Source: Thalassotalea_A litorea
GTDB lineage: Bacteria; Pseudomonadota; Gammaproteobacteria; Enterobacterales; Alteromonadaceae
Assembly: GCF_043642205.1 (NCBI RefSeq)
Contig: NZ_JBHZSG010000005.1
Coordinates: 116,038-180,037 of the forward strand
Reading direction: 5' to 3'
DNA length: 64,000 nt
Position numbers and translations under genes: made by a program. A model generated the notes under the pieces. It did no database searches and was not told the origin of the DNA. It was given only the letters and a program-made list of their open reading frames with translations. Positions 1 through 8,562 of the stretch are shown here, piece by piece. How positions within the stretch are numbered: the stretch's first letter is position 1; each line of letters opens with the position of its first letter.

Positions 1-47
1 ATAAAAAACCAACCGACGTGTTGTTCTACTTTTTCATGTCTATTCAT
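1..47 (-). CDS. ccoO: Cytochrome c oxidase cbb3-type subunit II, N-terminal fragment
   Basis: Only the first 15 codons lie in the window; the gene continues past the left edge. The reading begins MNRHEKVEQHVG, which matches the usual start of CcoO, the membrane-anchored monohaem subunit of the cbb3 oxidase. An AAGGAC ribosome site lies 8 bases before the ATG, directly after the ccoN stop, so the two genes are in one operon. The call rests on 15 residues plus position after ccoN, which is the standard ccoNO order. Confidence 0.75.
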   Translation of the reverse strand, partial: MNRHEKVEQHVGWFF

Positions 48-58
48 TGTTTTCGTCC

Positions 59-1486
59 TTACGCCGTAACCGCTTCACGTGGCGCATTTTCTTCTTTTGC
101 TCCAATGGTTTTGAACATGTTGTATGCCATCAGGATGAAACCTGCAACGACGAAACAACCACCAATAAAACGCATAGTGTAGAATGGGTAAGACGCTTGT
201 AAGCTTTCAACAAAGCTATAAGTCAATGTACCGTCGGTATTAATCGCACGCCACATCAAACCTTGCATTACGCCGGAAATCCACATTGCAACGATATATA
301 AAACAATACCTGTAGTATGCAACCAGAAGTGTACGTTGATTAACTTAATGGAATACATTTTAGGTTTGTTGAATACCGATGGGATCAGATAATACATAGA
401 ACCGATAGAGATCATTGCTACCCAACCAAGCGCACCAGAGTGTACATGGCCGACTGTCCAGTCTGTATAATGCGACAGGGCATTTACTGACTTAATCGCC
501 ATCATTGGACCTTCAAAGGTCGACATGCCGTAGAACGACAGAGATACAATCAGGAATCGTAAAATAGGATCAGAACGTAGTTTGTCCCAGGCACCTGAAA
601 GCGTCATGATACCGTTGATCATACCACCCCAGGATGGCAGGAATAGGACAATCGACATAACCATACCTACTGACTGAGTCCAGTCAGGAAGTGCGGTGTA
701 ATGTAAGTGATGCGGGCCAGCCCAAATATAAAGAGAAACCAGCGCCCAGAAGTGCACGATAGATAAACGATAAGAATAAACTGGACGTTCAGCCTGCTTC
801 GGTACGAAGTAGTACATCATACCCAGGAAACCGGCAGTTAACAGGAATCCTACGGCATTATGGCCATACCACCACTGCATCATCGCATCAATGGCGCCAG
901 GATAAATCGAATAAGATTTGGTTAAAGTCAGTGGCACAGCCATAGAGTTACCTATGTGCAACACCGCAACCGTAATAATGAATCCACCAAAGAACCAGTT
1001 GGCTACATAAATATGAGAGGTTTTTCGCTTAATCAGGGTACCAAAGAAACATATCGCATAGGATATCCAGACCACAGCGATAAGAATATCAATTGGCCAT
1101 TCCAGCTCGGCATATTCTTTCGATGATGTCAGGCCTAACGGCAATGTAATTGCGGCTGCCACGATAACGGCTTGCCAACCCCAGAACGTAAATGGCACAA
1201 GTGCGCCACCAAATAATGTTGTTTTACAGGTGCGCTGCACGACATAGTAGGATGTTGCAAACAGAGCGCTGGTCCCAAATGCAAAAATTACCGCATTGGT
1301 ATGCAGAGGACGGAGACGAGAGTATGTAAGCCAAGGTGTATCGAAGTTAAGGGCAGGCCAGATTAACTGAGCTGCAATTAACACACCGACAAATGTGCCA
1401 ACAATACCCCAAATGACAGTCATTACAGTAAATTGACGTACAACTTTGTAGTTGTAATCGATTTCTGTCGTAGTGCTTTGACTCAT
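59..1486 (-). CDS. ccoN: Cytochrome c oxidase cbb3-type subunit I
   Basis: Catalytic haem-copper subunit of the high-affinity cbb3 terminal oxidase, an inner-membrane proton pump that reduces oxygen under microaerobic conditions. The 475-aa protein is of normal family length and has about 12 hydrophobic segments. Visible landmarks are RLRPLHTNAVIFAFG (low-spin haem ligand region), the WWYGHNAVGFLLTAGF segment with the copper/tyrosine histidine, and GPHHLHYTALPDW and HYTDWTVGHVHSGALGW (haem and copper ligands). ccoO follows immediately at the left edge. An FNR-like box lies 200 bases upstream, consistent with oxygen-controlled expression known for this operon. Confidence 0.97.
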   Translation of the reverse strand: MSQSTTTEIDYNYKVVRQFTVMTVIWGIVGTFVGVLIAAQLIWPALNFDTPWLTYSRLRPLHTNAVIFAFGTSALFATSYYVVQRTCKTTLFGGALVPFTFWGWQAVIVAAAITLPLGLTSSKEYAELEWPIDILIAVVWISYAICFFGTLIKRKTSHIYVANWFFGGFIITVAVLHIGNSMAVPLTLTKSYSIYPGAIDAMMQWWYGHNAVGFLLTAGFLGMMYYFVPKQAERPVYSYRLSIVHFWALVSLYIWAGPHHLHYTALPDWTQSVGMVMSIVLFLPSWGGMINGIMTLSGAWDKLRSDPILRFLIVSLSFYGMSTFEGPMMAIKSVNALSHYTDWTVGHVHSGALGWVAMISIGSMYYLIPSVFNKPKMYSIKLINVHFWLHTTGIVLYIVAMWISGVMQGLMWRAINTDGTLTYSFVESLQASYPFYTMRFIGGCFVVAGFILMAYNMFKTIGAKEENAPREAVTA

Positions 1487-1686
1487 ATTAAAGGTTCCAC
1501 ATTTATAATTATAAAGTTGATGTGAGTATTTATCGTTTCAAAATTGCTCGGATCGGGTCAAACCGATCGGTAAAAATTTGCTTCTATAGTTATAGTTCAA
1601 AACCACAACAATACATAGAGAGTCTAATTTTCGGTGCGAATAATAATGCCTGCACACCAATATGTCACCAGTTGAGTTATAAAAAA

Positions 1687-1700
1687 CTGACCTAGATCAA
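1687..1700. promoter_or_regulatory. FNR/Anr-like box between ccoN and the 1778 gene
   Basis: CTGAC-CTAG-ATCAA matches the FNR consensus TTGAT-N4-ATCAA at 8 of 10 defined positions. It lies in the divergent intergenic region, about 200 bases before ccoN and 77 bases before the rightward gene at 1778. FNR control of cbb3 operons is well established; which of the two genes this copy serves is inferred only. Confidence 0.55.
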
Positions 1701-1777
1701 TATTTTTATCAATTTACTGGGTTTTTCTATGTAAACGTCGGATAATTCGCCCTTAATAGCGAAGATAAAGTGAATAA

Positions 1778-2221
1778 ATGCGCATTTTTTACACAGTGAT
1801 TTTTATCGCGACTGTCACCATACTGATTACCATAAACCTTAACGAGCAAGAAAAGGTTGATCTGCGTCAAAGCGGCGTGCCTTTATGTGATTTTCAAATA
1901 GAACCATGCCGTTATAGTGACGATTGGGGCGTTGCGGTATTAACGTCGTCGCTCAAAACCATTACCAGCGAAGAAATATTCGATTTTTATTTAGACTTCA
2001 ATGATGAGCATAGCGTCGAGATAAAAAGTGCGTTTTTACAGGGCCGTGATATGTACATGGGAAAGATCCCACTTTTCTTCAATTATCATCAATCTCGTTT
2101 TACCTCACAAGCCTTACTTGGCGCCTGTACTGAGCCGACAATGGTGTGGCGAATGACAATAAATGCAGAGATTAATCATAAACCTAGAACGCTACATTTT
2201 GATTTCGCCAGCTATCAGTAA
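1778..2221 (+). CDS. Hypothetical membrane-anchored or exported protein divergent from ccoN
   Basis: 147 aa, not assigned to a family with confidence. Residues 1-20 form one hydrophobic segment that could be an uncleaved anchor or signal peptide, so the rest probably lies in the periplasm. The mature part has two cysteines six residues apart (C37, C43) and a later one in GACTEPTMVWRM. The middle has GRDMYMGKIPL followed by a strand-rich tail, vaguely like the small FixH-type proteins found near cbb3 oxidases. It is transcribed away from ccoN and shares the FNR-like box region, which hints at co-regulation with the oxidase. Function unknown; a copper or thiol role is speculation. Confidence 0.7.
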   Translation: MRIFYTVIFIATVTILITINLNEQEKVDLRQSGVPLCDFQIEPCRYSDDWGVAVLTSSLKTITSEEIFDFYLDFNDEHSVEIKSAFLQGRDMYMGKIPLFFNYHQSRFTSQALLGACTEPTMVWRMTINAEINHKPRTLHFDFASYQ

Positions 2222-2224
2222 TTG

Positions 2225-2851
2225 TTAGAGTAAATCCGATACTAGCCAGATAGCGACGGCAAACATTAATAATGCTGAAATACGGTTTACTCGTTTTACG
2301 TTGCGCCCATTGGCGAGTAACATGCCTAGCGTCTTGCCACCGGTTGCATAAATCATCATACAAATAAACTCTGAACATAAGATGATTGCCACTAACGTTA
2401 ACAGTTGCAGATAAAATGACTGATCTGGGCTGATAAATGGCGGTAGCAGGGAAATCATAAATGCCCAGCCTTTCGGATTCGCAATCGCCGTTATTAATCC
2501 CTGGCTAAACAAAGTGAAGCGTGACGTGTCATTCTTGCGGGCTAGATCCAGGGAAATCGCCATATTACCTTTTGAACGCCACATTTGTATCGCGATATAG
2601 GTTAAATAGGCACCGCCGATCAATTTCAATCCGGTAAATAATAACGGGAATTTCAACATAATTGCCGCAACCCCCAGAACCGCAGCAATGGCAACGATTG
2701 CCACACCCAGTAATTCACCCAGCATCATATACAGGGTACGGCGCACGCCTACGCTCATTCCAAGCGTTAATGCCAAGGTCATACACATACCTGGCGTAAT
2801 GCTAACCAGAAAAAAAGTAGGGATAAAAAGAAAAAGTAGGGAAGCGTCCAT
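2225..2851 (-). CDS. LysE/RhtB family amino-acid exporter
   Basis: 208-aa inner-membrane protein, the normal size for LysE/RhtB translocators, which export amino acids such as lysine, threonine or homoserine lactone. Six hydrophobic helices are evident, with the family signature FLVSITPGMCMTLALTLGMSVGVRR near the N-terminus and NPKGWAFMISLLPPFI in the middle. It ends three bases from the convergent 1778 gene. Its start is preceded by a strong hairpin at 2875-2903. There is no clear Shine-Dalgarno motif. The substrate cannot be deduced from sequence. Confidence 0.9.
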   Translation of the reverse strand: MDASLLFLFIPTFFLVSITPGMCMTLALTLGMSVGVRRTLYMMLGELLGVAIVAIAAVLGVAAIMLKFPLLFTGLKLIGGAYLTYIAIQMWRSKGNMAISLDLARKNDTSRFTLFSQGLITAIANPKGWAFMISLLPPFISPDQSFYLQLLTLVAIILCSEFICMMIYATGGKTLGMLLANGRNVKRVNRISALLMFAVAIWLVSDLL

Positions 2852-2874
2852 TAAGTGTGACTTGTACGTTTTTT

Positions 2875-2903
2875 GTGGCGCTATTGTAATGAAATAGCGC
2901 CAC
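2875..2903. other. 11-bp hairpin upstream of the LysE-family gene
   Basis: GTGGCGCTATT (2875-2885) pairs perfectly with AATAGCGCCAC (2893-2903) around a 7-base loop. Neither strand has a T run after the second arm: leftward transcripts would read AAAAAA there. It is therefore not a textbook terminator, even though it lies between the end of the 2924-4012 gene and the start of the LysE gene. It may act as a processing or leader structure, or as a weak terminator. Confidence 0.45.
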
Positions 2904-2923
2904 TAGTTATAGTGTTAAAAACA

Positions 2924-4012
2924 TTAACTGTTGGTAAATTCCACTAAAGTAAACTGTGCGGGCTTTTCAGATTGGAAATACAGAACACAGTTCCTCCATT
3001 GTTCCGGGATTTTCCATTCACTATTTTCACCAATGTTAATCAGGCGTCGAGTGTTGTCGCAGCGAATATCGAGACTTTTCAATTCGCCTTCAAGGTGAGT
3101 TATCGCAAAATGGTTTCTGGCAAGGTGATGTTGCCAGATACCCAGTTTATTGGTCTTTGCAGCAATGACTAAATCAATCTCCGATTTTATATGTTGATCT
3201 AATTGTTCCTTAGATGAGGAAAGGAGAGTTTGTTCAATGGAATGACTACTTGTTGCCTCGATATGATTTAACAAAGACCGTGCTTCTGCGAGCTTATGTT
3301 CTTGAGCCAGCAACGTTACTTTTTCCATAGCAAGATCAGCCCATAAATTAGGAAAAGTATCAAGGATCGACACAAGGTCAATGTTTTTTAAGGTAGACCG
3401 GTAAAGCTCGGGATTATCGATATGAGATGCATAATTTAGGGTGTAAACATCAGCAAAGTCCTTTTCACCGTACATACGAAAATTCAAGTCGTTAAGCTGT
3501 TCGTATATATCATCCATACCTTCACGGTCATGACTCGCGATGAACGCTAACCCTTGCATATAAAATTCGTATACTTTTTTCCTGATTTTTTTATCGCGAT
3601 CGAACTTAAAGGTTAAACGCTGGTTGTGGATGTTGGACCGCACAGGTTGCTTAAATTCTAATGCGGGTTTGTATTTCCAGCGATTGATCGCTTTAATAGC
3701 CTCTGTAACAAACTGTGCACCCCCGCTATCATTGGTAACCAGCACATTACTGATTGTACCGTCTTTTTCGACAGAAAAAGTCAGATCAACCCAGCCTTCT
3801 CTTTGTTTTCGTGCATAGTAAATAGGGTAGATTGGGCCTACTTTGACATGAGCCATGGCTGGTTGAAAATCCTGAACTAAATCCGTTTCATGTTGAATTT
3901 TTTCAGTTAATTTAGGAATGATTATTTCAGGGACCGGCAGCTTGGGTTCGGCTGTGACGATTGGTGATAACAATGTCATGCTTAACAGACAAATTCTAAA
4001 TATAAATTGCAT
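2924..4012 (-). CDS. Exported protein with TonB C-terminal domain
   Basis: 362 aa with a signal peptide (residues 1 to about 21, cleavage after VTA). Residues about 50-135 match the TonB C-terminal fold: VGPIYPIYYARKQREGWV, then VEKDGTISNVLVTNDSGG and AINRWKYKPA. Unlike true TonB there is no N-terminal transmembrane helix with a long proline spacer; a cleaved signal and a helical 200-residue tail replace it. Such proteins are common in Alteromonadales and usually labelled energy transducer TonB, but this architecture suggests a periplasmic or envelope protein rather than the ExbB/ExbD-coupled transducer. No exbB/exbD genes are adjacent. Confidence 0.8.
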   Translation of the reverse strand: MQFIFRICLLSMTLLSPIVTAEPKLPVPEIIIPKLTEKIQHETDLVQDFQPAMAHVKVGPIYPIYYARKQREGWVDLTFSVEKDGTISNVLVTNDSGGAQFVTEAIKAINRWKYKPALEFKQPVRSNIHNQRLTFKFDRDKKIRKKVYEFYMQGLAFIASHDREGMDDIYEQLNDLNFRMYGEKDFADVYTLNYASHIDNPELYRSTLKNIDLVSILDTFPNLWADLAMEKVTLLAQEHKLAEARSLLNHIEATSSHSIEQTLLSSSKEQLDQHIKSEIDLVIAAKTNKLGIWQHHLARNHFAITHLEGELKSLDIRCDNTRRLINIGENSEWKIPEQWRNCVLYFQSEKPAQFTLVEFTNS

Positions 4013-4051
4013 GTGTTTTTTTTCTTATTTTTCTTTTAATTGTGCGGGTTA

Positions 4052-4318
4052 ATACCAATCACATTAAGTTTGTGCACAACTCAGAGTTAGGGCAGAGGTT
4101 CAGTTACAACATAGATTTCATTGATATAGTCAACCTATATTATTGAAATATAGGGTCGTAAATGGGCCTTAAGATAAACTCCCTACGGGTGAGCATTAAA
4201 GGCGTATATCCTACGTTACTGATTTTGACAATGGAACGATCATTCTCTGCAATCAAAGCCTTGTCTAAAAGCCTTTAAATTCTCACTGAGTGAGCAAATA
4301 ATTTAATGTGATTGGTAT
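4052..4318. repeat. MITE-like element, copy 1
   Basis: A 267-bp non-coding element bounded by perfect 16-bp terminal inverted repeats, ATACCAATCACATTAA at 4052-4067 and its complement at 4303-4318. The interior carries a TCACTGAGTGA palindrome and no open reading frame of note. A second copy, in opposite orientation, occupies 11639-11914. Small size, terminal repeats and dispersed copies fit a miniature inverted-repeat transposable element moved in trans by a full-length relative elsewhere. Confidence 0.8.
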
Positions 4319-4466
4319 AACTAATGAATGGTGACCCTTACTTTGTATAAGTATGACGTCAAAGCTCATATTCGCTAACCACAGCACGTACAACATCATG
4401 TTGATTGTTATTACAGTAAGGTTTGGTTAAAGTCAATAGGGTAGAGGATAAATAGAGCGGGAAAGC

Positions 4467-4492
4467 AAAAAGCCCGCATATAGCGGGCTTTT
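4467..4492. terminator. Rho-independent terminator after the tRNA-Asn array
   Basis: AGCCCGC (4471-4477) and GCGGGCT (4483-4489) form a GC-rich stem with loop ATATA. It is flanked by AAAA on the left and TTTT on the right, so it can work in both directions. It sits just past the 3' end of the leftward tRNA-Asn genes. Confidence 0.85.
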
Positions 4493-4498
4493 CTAAAG

Positions 4499-4575
4499 TG
4501 GCTCCCCTGGTCTGATTTGAACAGACGACACATGGATTAACAGTCCACCGCTCTAACCAACTGAGCTACAGGGGA
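4499..4575 (-). tRNA. tRNA-Asn (GTT)
   Basis: 77-nt tRNA read on the minus strand, starting TCCCCTG and ending CAGGGGA-G-CCA, with CCA encoded in the DNA. The anticodon loop CTGTTAA gives anticodon GTT. The D arm (GCTC/GAGC), anticodon stem (GTGGA/TCCAT) and T arm (GTCTG/CAGAC) all pair. It is the last member of a tandem array whose other copies run into the assembly gap. Confidence 0.97.
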
Positions 4576-4614
4576 ATTACAAATTGTACATAGTAGTGGT
4601 GCTACTATTGAAAG

Positions 4615-4687
4615 TGGCTCCCCTGGTCTGATTTGAACAGACGACACATGGATTAACAGTCCACCGCTCTAACCAACTGAGCTACAG
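4615..4687 (-). tRNA. tRNA-Asn (GTT), second copy cut by the assembly gap
   Basis: Identical to the preceding tRNA-Asn over all visible bases, including the GTT anticodon and encoded CCA. The sequence stops at CAG in the 5' acceptor arm, where the run of N begins. A 39-bp spacer separates the two genes. The right side of the gap starts GGGAA, the expected end of the same acceptor arm, so an intact 5' end of an Asn tRNA lies on the far side. Confidence 0.93.
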
Positions 4688-4787
4688 NNNNNNNNNNNNN
4701 NNNNNNNNNNNNNNNNNNNNNNNNNNNNNNNNNNNNNNNNNNNNNNNNNNNNNNNNNNNNNNNNNNNNNNNNNNNNNNNNNNNNNNN
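4688..4787. other. Assembly gap (100 N)
   Basis: Exactly 100 N, the usual placeholder for a gap of unknown size. Both flanks are parts of a tRNA-Asn acceptor arm (CAG before, GGGAA after), so the break was caused by near-identical tandem tRNA genes. The true number of tRNA-Asn copies is unknown. Bases 4788-5089 hold the presumed tRNA promoter and the MATE gene leader; nothing else is recognisable there. Confidence 0.95.
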
Positions 4788-5089
4788 GGGAATAAAAATG
4801 TTCGCATCTCGCTAACGGGGCGGAATATTATCTATCTGGAAGTGTACTGTCAACAGGAAAAATAAGAATAAATTTAAATGTTGATTCGTTTGCTGATTTT
4901 GCGAACAAATCGAATTGGAAATAATCAAAGCCGGATAAGTTTTGCGCAACTAACGATTTTTAAAATTCGATGACGGCCAGTTTATTTTTAAAGTCGATAG
5001 GTTATTGTGCTTTCTCAAATGTTTCTAGCAACAAAGCGGTCTATCTTTTACAATACGCTCCTTTCATTTCTTTAGAAAACCACCATTTA

Positions 5090-6466
5090 ATGACATCAGC
5101 GACAAGCAAGAAAAAGCAAGATCTGCTCAATGAACCGGTGACGAGCACGCTAAAAAATATGACCATTCCCATGATACTGGGGATGATATTGCTGATGACC
5201 TTCAATTTGGTCGATACGTTTTTTGTCAGTTTACTTGGCACCCAGCCCCTGGCTGCTATTAGCTTTACCTTTCCGATCACGTTTACGGTTATTAGTTTAG
5301 CAATAGGTCTGGGTATTGGGACCTCTGCGGTTATTGCCAAAACGCTGGGCACCGGTGATGTTGATTCTGCGCGCGATAGTGCAACGGTAGCAATGTTGAT
5401 GACCGCAATAATCGTCGGTTTGATCTCAATGATTGGCTACGCCTTTTCGGAACAAATATTTACCTTATTGGGCGCAAAGCCAACTCTAATGCCGCTTATT
5501 CACGACTACATGGATTTATGGTTTCTGGGCAGTATTGGACTTATCGGTCCGATGACAGGCAACGCTATTTTACGCGCGTCTGGCGATACCGTTACCCCCA
5601 GTTATATTATGGGTGGCGCCGGTTTAATTAATGCTGTCCTTGATCCGCTGTTTATTTTTGGCTGGGGACCGGTTCCTGCTATGGGGATTAAAGGTGCGGC
5701 GATTGCGACGTTGATTTCCTGGGCATTTGGCCTGATTGTTATCCTTTATATTCTCGGGGTTCGTCGGCAGATGATCCATTTAAAACTTCCGGATATGCAC
5801 GTATTAAAGCGTTGTACCCGGGAGATATTGCATATTGGGTTGCCTGCCGCAGGCGCTAATATGTTGACCCCGATCGCTGCCGCGGTGATGACCGCCATTG
5901 TCGCGTCATACGGCGAAACCGCGGTTGCGGCCTTTGGTGTTGGCTCAAGAATCGAGTCGATCGCCTGTTTGGTTGTGTTGGCTTTGTCCATGACCTTGCC
6001 GCCATTTATCAGTCAAAATCTTGGTGCCGGTAAAATGGGACGGGTAGAAGACGCCTATAACGTCTCTACAAAGTTTGTTATGTTCTGGCAAGTGGGCATC
6101 TATTTGTTAATGGTGTTGTTGGCACCATGGATCGCTGCCGTGTTTGCTAAAGAGCAGAATGTCGCAGATATCATCAAGCTGTTTATTTATATCTTACCGC
6201 TTGGTTATGGCTTGCAAGGCATCATCATTCTGACCAATTCATCATTCAATGCCTTGCATAAACCGATTGCCGCGTTGGTACTCAGTATTATTCGTTTGTT
6301 TGTTTTTTATGTGCCACTGGCTTATCTTGGCAGTCTGTTATTTGAATTACATGGATTGTTTATCGGCGCGTTGCTCGGAAATTTATTGATGGCAGTACTG
6401 TCTTATCATTTATTTACGCGACAATTCGCAAAGCCAGAATGTGTGGCACAAACCAAGTCTTCCTGA
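5090..6466 (+). CDS. MATE family multidrug efflux transporter
   Basis: Inner-membrane cation-coupled drug exporter of the MATE family. From ATG 5090 the protein is 458 aa, the usual family length, with about 12 membrane helices in two related halves. Family features include TFNLVDTFFVSLLGTQPLAAISFTFP near the N-terminus and GIGTSAVIAKTLGTGD. A longer reading from 4970 adds 40 residues not expected in the family, so the internal ATG was chosen, although its ribosome site is weak. uvrB starts 7 bases after the stop, suggesting one transcript. Substrates are unknown. Confidence 0.92.
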   Translation: MTSATSKKKQDLLNEPVTSTLKNMTIPMILGMILLMTFNLVDTFFVSLLGTQPLAAISFTFPITFTVISLAIGLGIGTSAVIAKTLGTGDVDSARDSATVAMLMTAIIVGLISMIGYAFSEQIFTLLGAKPTLMPLIHDYMDLWFLGSIGLIGPMTGNAILRASGDTVTPSYIMGGAGLINAVLDPLFIFGWGPVPAMGIKGAAIATLISWAFGLIVILYILGVRRQMIHLKLPDMHVLKRCTREILHIGLPAAGANMLTPIAAAVMTAIVASYGETAVAAFGVGSRIESIACLVVLALSMTLPPFISQNLGAGKMGRVEDAYNVSTKFVMFWQVGIYLLMVLLAPWIAAVFAKEQNVADIIKLFIYILPLGYGLQGIIILTNSSFNALHKPIAALVLSIIRLFVFYVPLAYLGSLLFELHGLFIGALLGNLLMAVLSYHLFTRQFAKPECVAQTKSS

Positions 6467-6473
6467 GTAAACC

Positions 6474-8471
6474 ATGAGTAAAGATTTTAAAATAGTTTCC
6501 AATTACACGCCGAGTGGCGATCAACCAACGGCAATTGCCCAGTTACTTGAAGGCTTAGATGCTGGTCTGGCGCATCAGACGTTGCTAGGGGTTACGGGGT
6601 CGGGTAAAACGTTTACCGTTGCCAATGTGATTGAAACTCAAAATCGTCCAACCATGATACTGGCGCCAAATAAAACGCTGGCGGCACAGTTGTACGGAGA
6701 AATGAAAGAGTTTTTTCCGGAAAATGCCGTGGAATACTTTGTTTCGTATTATGACTACTATCAGCCAGAAGCCTATGTACCGACCACTGACACCTTTATT
6801 GAGAAAGATGCCTCGATAAATGATCATATTGAGCAGATGCGATTATCGGCAACGAAGGCTTTAATGGAACGTCGTGATGTCATTATTATTGCATCGGTTT
6901 CAGCAATATACGGTCTGGGAGACCCCGACTCTTATTTAAAAATGATGTTGCACCTGCGTCAGGGCGATATTATTAATCAGCGGGATATTTTACGGCGCTT
7001 AGCCGAATTGCAATACACCCGCAACGATGTTGCGTTTCAACGGGCGACGTATCGGGTTCGTGGTGATGTCATTGATATATTCCCTGCTGAGTCTGATCGC
7101 ATTGCATTGCGAGTTGAATTGTTTGATGAAGAAGTGGAACGGATCAGCCAGTTTGATCCATTAACCGGTCAGGTAGAGCGAATTTTACCGCGAGTTACCA
7201 TCTACCCCAAAACGCATTATGCAACGCCACGGGAAAAGATCCTGGCAGCGGTCGAAAAAATCAAAGTTGAATTAAAAGAGCGGGCAGAACAATTAAAAGT
7301 CAACAATCGCCTGGTTGAAGAGCAACGCATTGTCCAGCGGACCCAGTTCGATATTGAAATGATGACTGAAATTGGTTATTGCTCGGGTATTGAAAATTAC
7401 TCACGATACCTTTCTGGGCGAGGTCCGGGTGAAGCACCGCCAACCTTGTTTGACTATTTGCCCGATGATGGTTTGTTAATCATTGATGAGTCTCACGTTA
7501 CGGTGCCACAGCTCGGTGCTATGTATAAAGGTGACCGATCACGGAAACAAAATCTGGTTGAATATGGCTTTCGCCTACCATCGGCATTAGATAATCGACC
7601 AATGAAATTTGAGGAATTCTCGGCACTAGCACCGCAAACCATTTATGTATCAGCGACGCCGTCACAATACGAATTAGAACAATCCGGCGGTGAAGTGGCG
7701 GAGCAGGTTGTTCGTCCAACGGGTCTTTTGGATCCGCAAATTGAAGTGCGTCCAGTGGAGACTCAGGTGGATGATTTACTGTCTGAAATCCACAAGCGGG
7801 TTGCCGTAAATGAGCGGGTGCTGGCGACAACCTTGACCAAGCGTATGGCGGAAGACTTAACCGATTACCTGTCGGAGCATGGGATCAAAACTCGATATCT
7901 GCATTCTGATGTCGATACCGTTGAACGGATGGAAATTATTCGTGATTTAAGGCTTGGTAAGTTTGATGTGTTAATCGGAATTAACTTGCTTCGAGAAGGT
8001 CTGGATATGCCCGAAGTTTCTTTGGTAGCGATATTAGATGCCGATAAAGAAGGTTTCCTGCGCTCTGATCGTTCGCTTATTCAGACCATTGGTCGGGCAG
8101 CACGAAACTTAAATGGACGGGCGATTCTCTATGGCGATCGGATCACCGGTTCGATGAAGCGAGCCATCGATGAAACTGACCGCCGTCGTGCGAAACAGCA
8201 CGCTTACAATGAAGAACACAACATAACCCCGAAAGGCCTGGTAAAACGCATAACCGATGTTATGGGGGTTGATTCCGGTGTTGGTGGTGCAAGTAAAAAG
8301 ATTGCCGAACCTAAAGATCAGAGCCCAATTCTTTCAACGTCTGAAATCGATGCGAAAGTGGCGGAACTGGAAAACGAAATGTTCGATCATGCGCGCAATC
8401 TGGAATTTGAAAAGGCGGCTGCAGCTCGAGATGAGATTTCTAAACTCAGGGAAATGCAATTGCGCAGTTAA
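6474..8471 (+). CDS. uvrB: UvrABC excision nuclease subunit B
   Basis: Damage-verification helicase of nucleotide excision repair; it receives damaged DNA from UvrA and recruits UvrC. 665 aa, normal length. Visible: Walker A GVTGSGKT (about residues 40-47), the damage-probing hairpin YYDYYQPEAYVP, the DESH helicase box, motif VI region QTIGRAARN, and the C-terminal UVR domain VAELENEMFDHARNLEFEKAA that contacts UvrC. It follows the MATE gene by 7 bases. No CTG-N10-CAG LexA site is visible in the immediate leader, unlike in E. coli, where uvrB is an SOS gene with its own operator. Confidence 0.99.
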   Translation: MSKDFKIVSNYTPSGDQPTAIAQLLEGLDAGLAHQTLLGVTGSGKTFTVANVIETQNRPTMILAPNKTLAAQLYGEMKEFFPENAVEYFVSYYDYYQPEAYVPTTDTFIEKDASINDHIEQMRLSATKALMERRDVIIIASVSAIYGLGDPDSYLKMMLHLRQGDIINQRDILRRLAELQYTRNDVAFQRATYRVRGDVIDIFPAESDRIALRVELFDEEVERISQFDPLTGQVERILPRVTIYPKTHYATPREKILAAVEKIKVELKERAEQLKVNNRLVEEQRIVQRTQFDIEMMTEIGYCSGIENYSRYLSGRGPGEAPPTLFDYLPDDGLLIIDESHVTVPQLGAMYKGDRSRKQNLVEYGFRLPSALDNRPMKFEEFSALAPQTIYVSATPSQYELEQSGGEVAEQVVRPTGLLDPQIEVRPVETQVDDLLSEIHKRVAVNERVLATTLTKRMAEDLTDYLSEHGIKTRYLHSDVDTVERMEIIRDLRLGKFDVLIGINLLREGLDMPEVSLVAILDADKEGFLRSDRSLIQTIGRAARNLNGRAILYGDRITGSMKRAIDETDRRRAKQHAYNEEHNITPKGLVKRITDVMGVDSGVGGASKKIAEPKDQSPILSTSEIDAKVAELENEMFDHARNLEFEKAAAARDEISKLREMQLRS

Positions 8472-8562
8472 TGTCGGCTCTAGAAGCTTTTCGGGCCTGA
8501 TTCAGTTTGTCAGGCTCAACGCTTCGTTATAAGATCCCGTAAATAATGGGCAAAGGCTGGTA

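Noticed and set aside
2924..4012. A true TonB energy transducer
   Set aside because: It has a cleavable signal peptide, no proline-rich spacer and no exbB/exbD next to it; only the C-terminal domain matches.
4835..4862. A LexA box before the MATE-uvrB unit
   Set aside because: TACTGT is followed by AACAGG, but the half-sites are far too close; there is no CTG-N10-CAG spacing.
4970..5089. A 40-residue extension of the MATE transporter
   Set aside because: The residues are not membrane-like in the family pattern and the protein has normal length without them.
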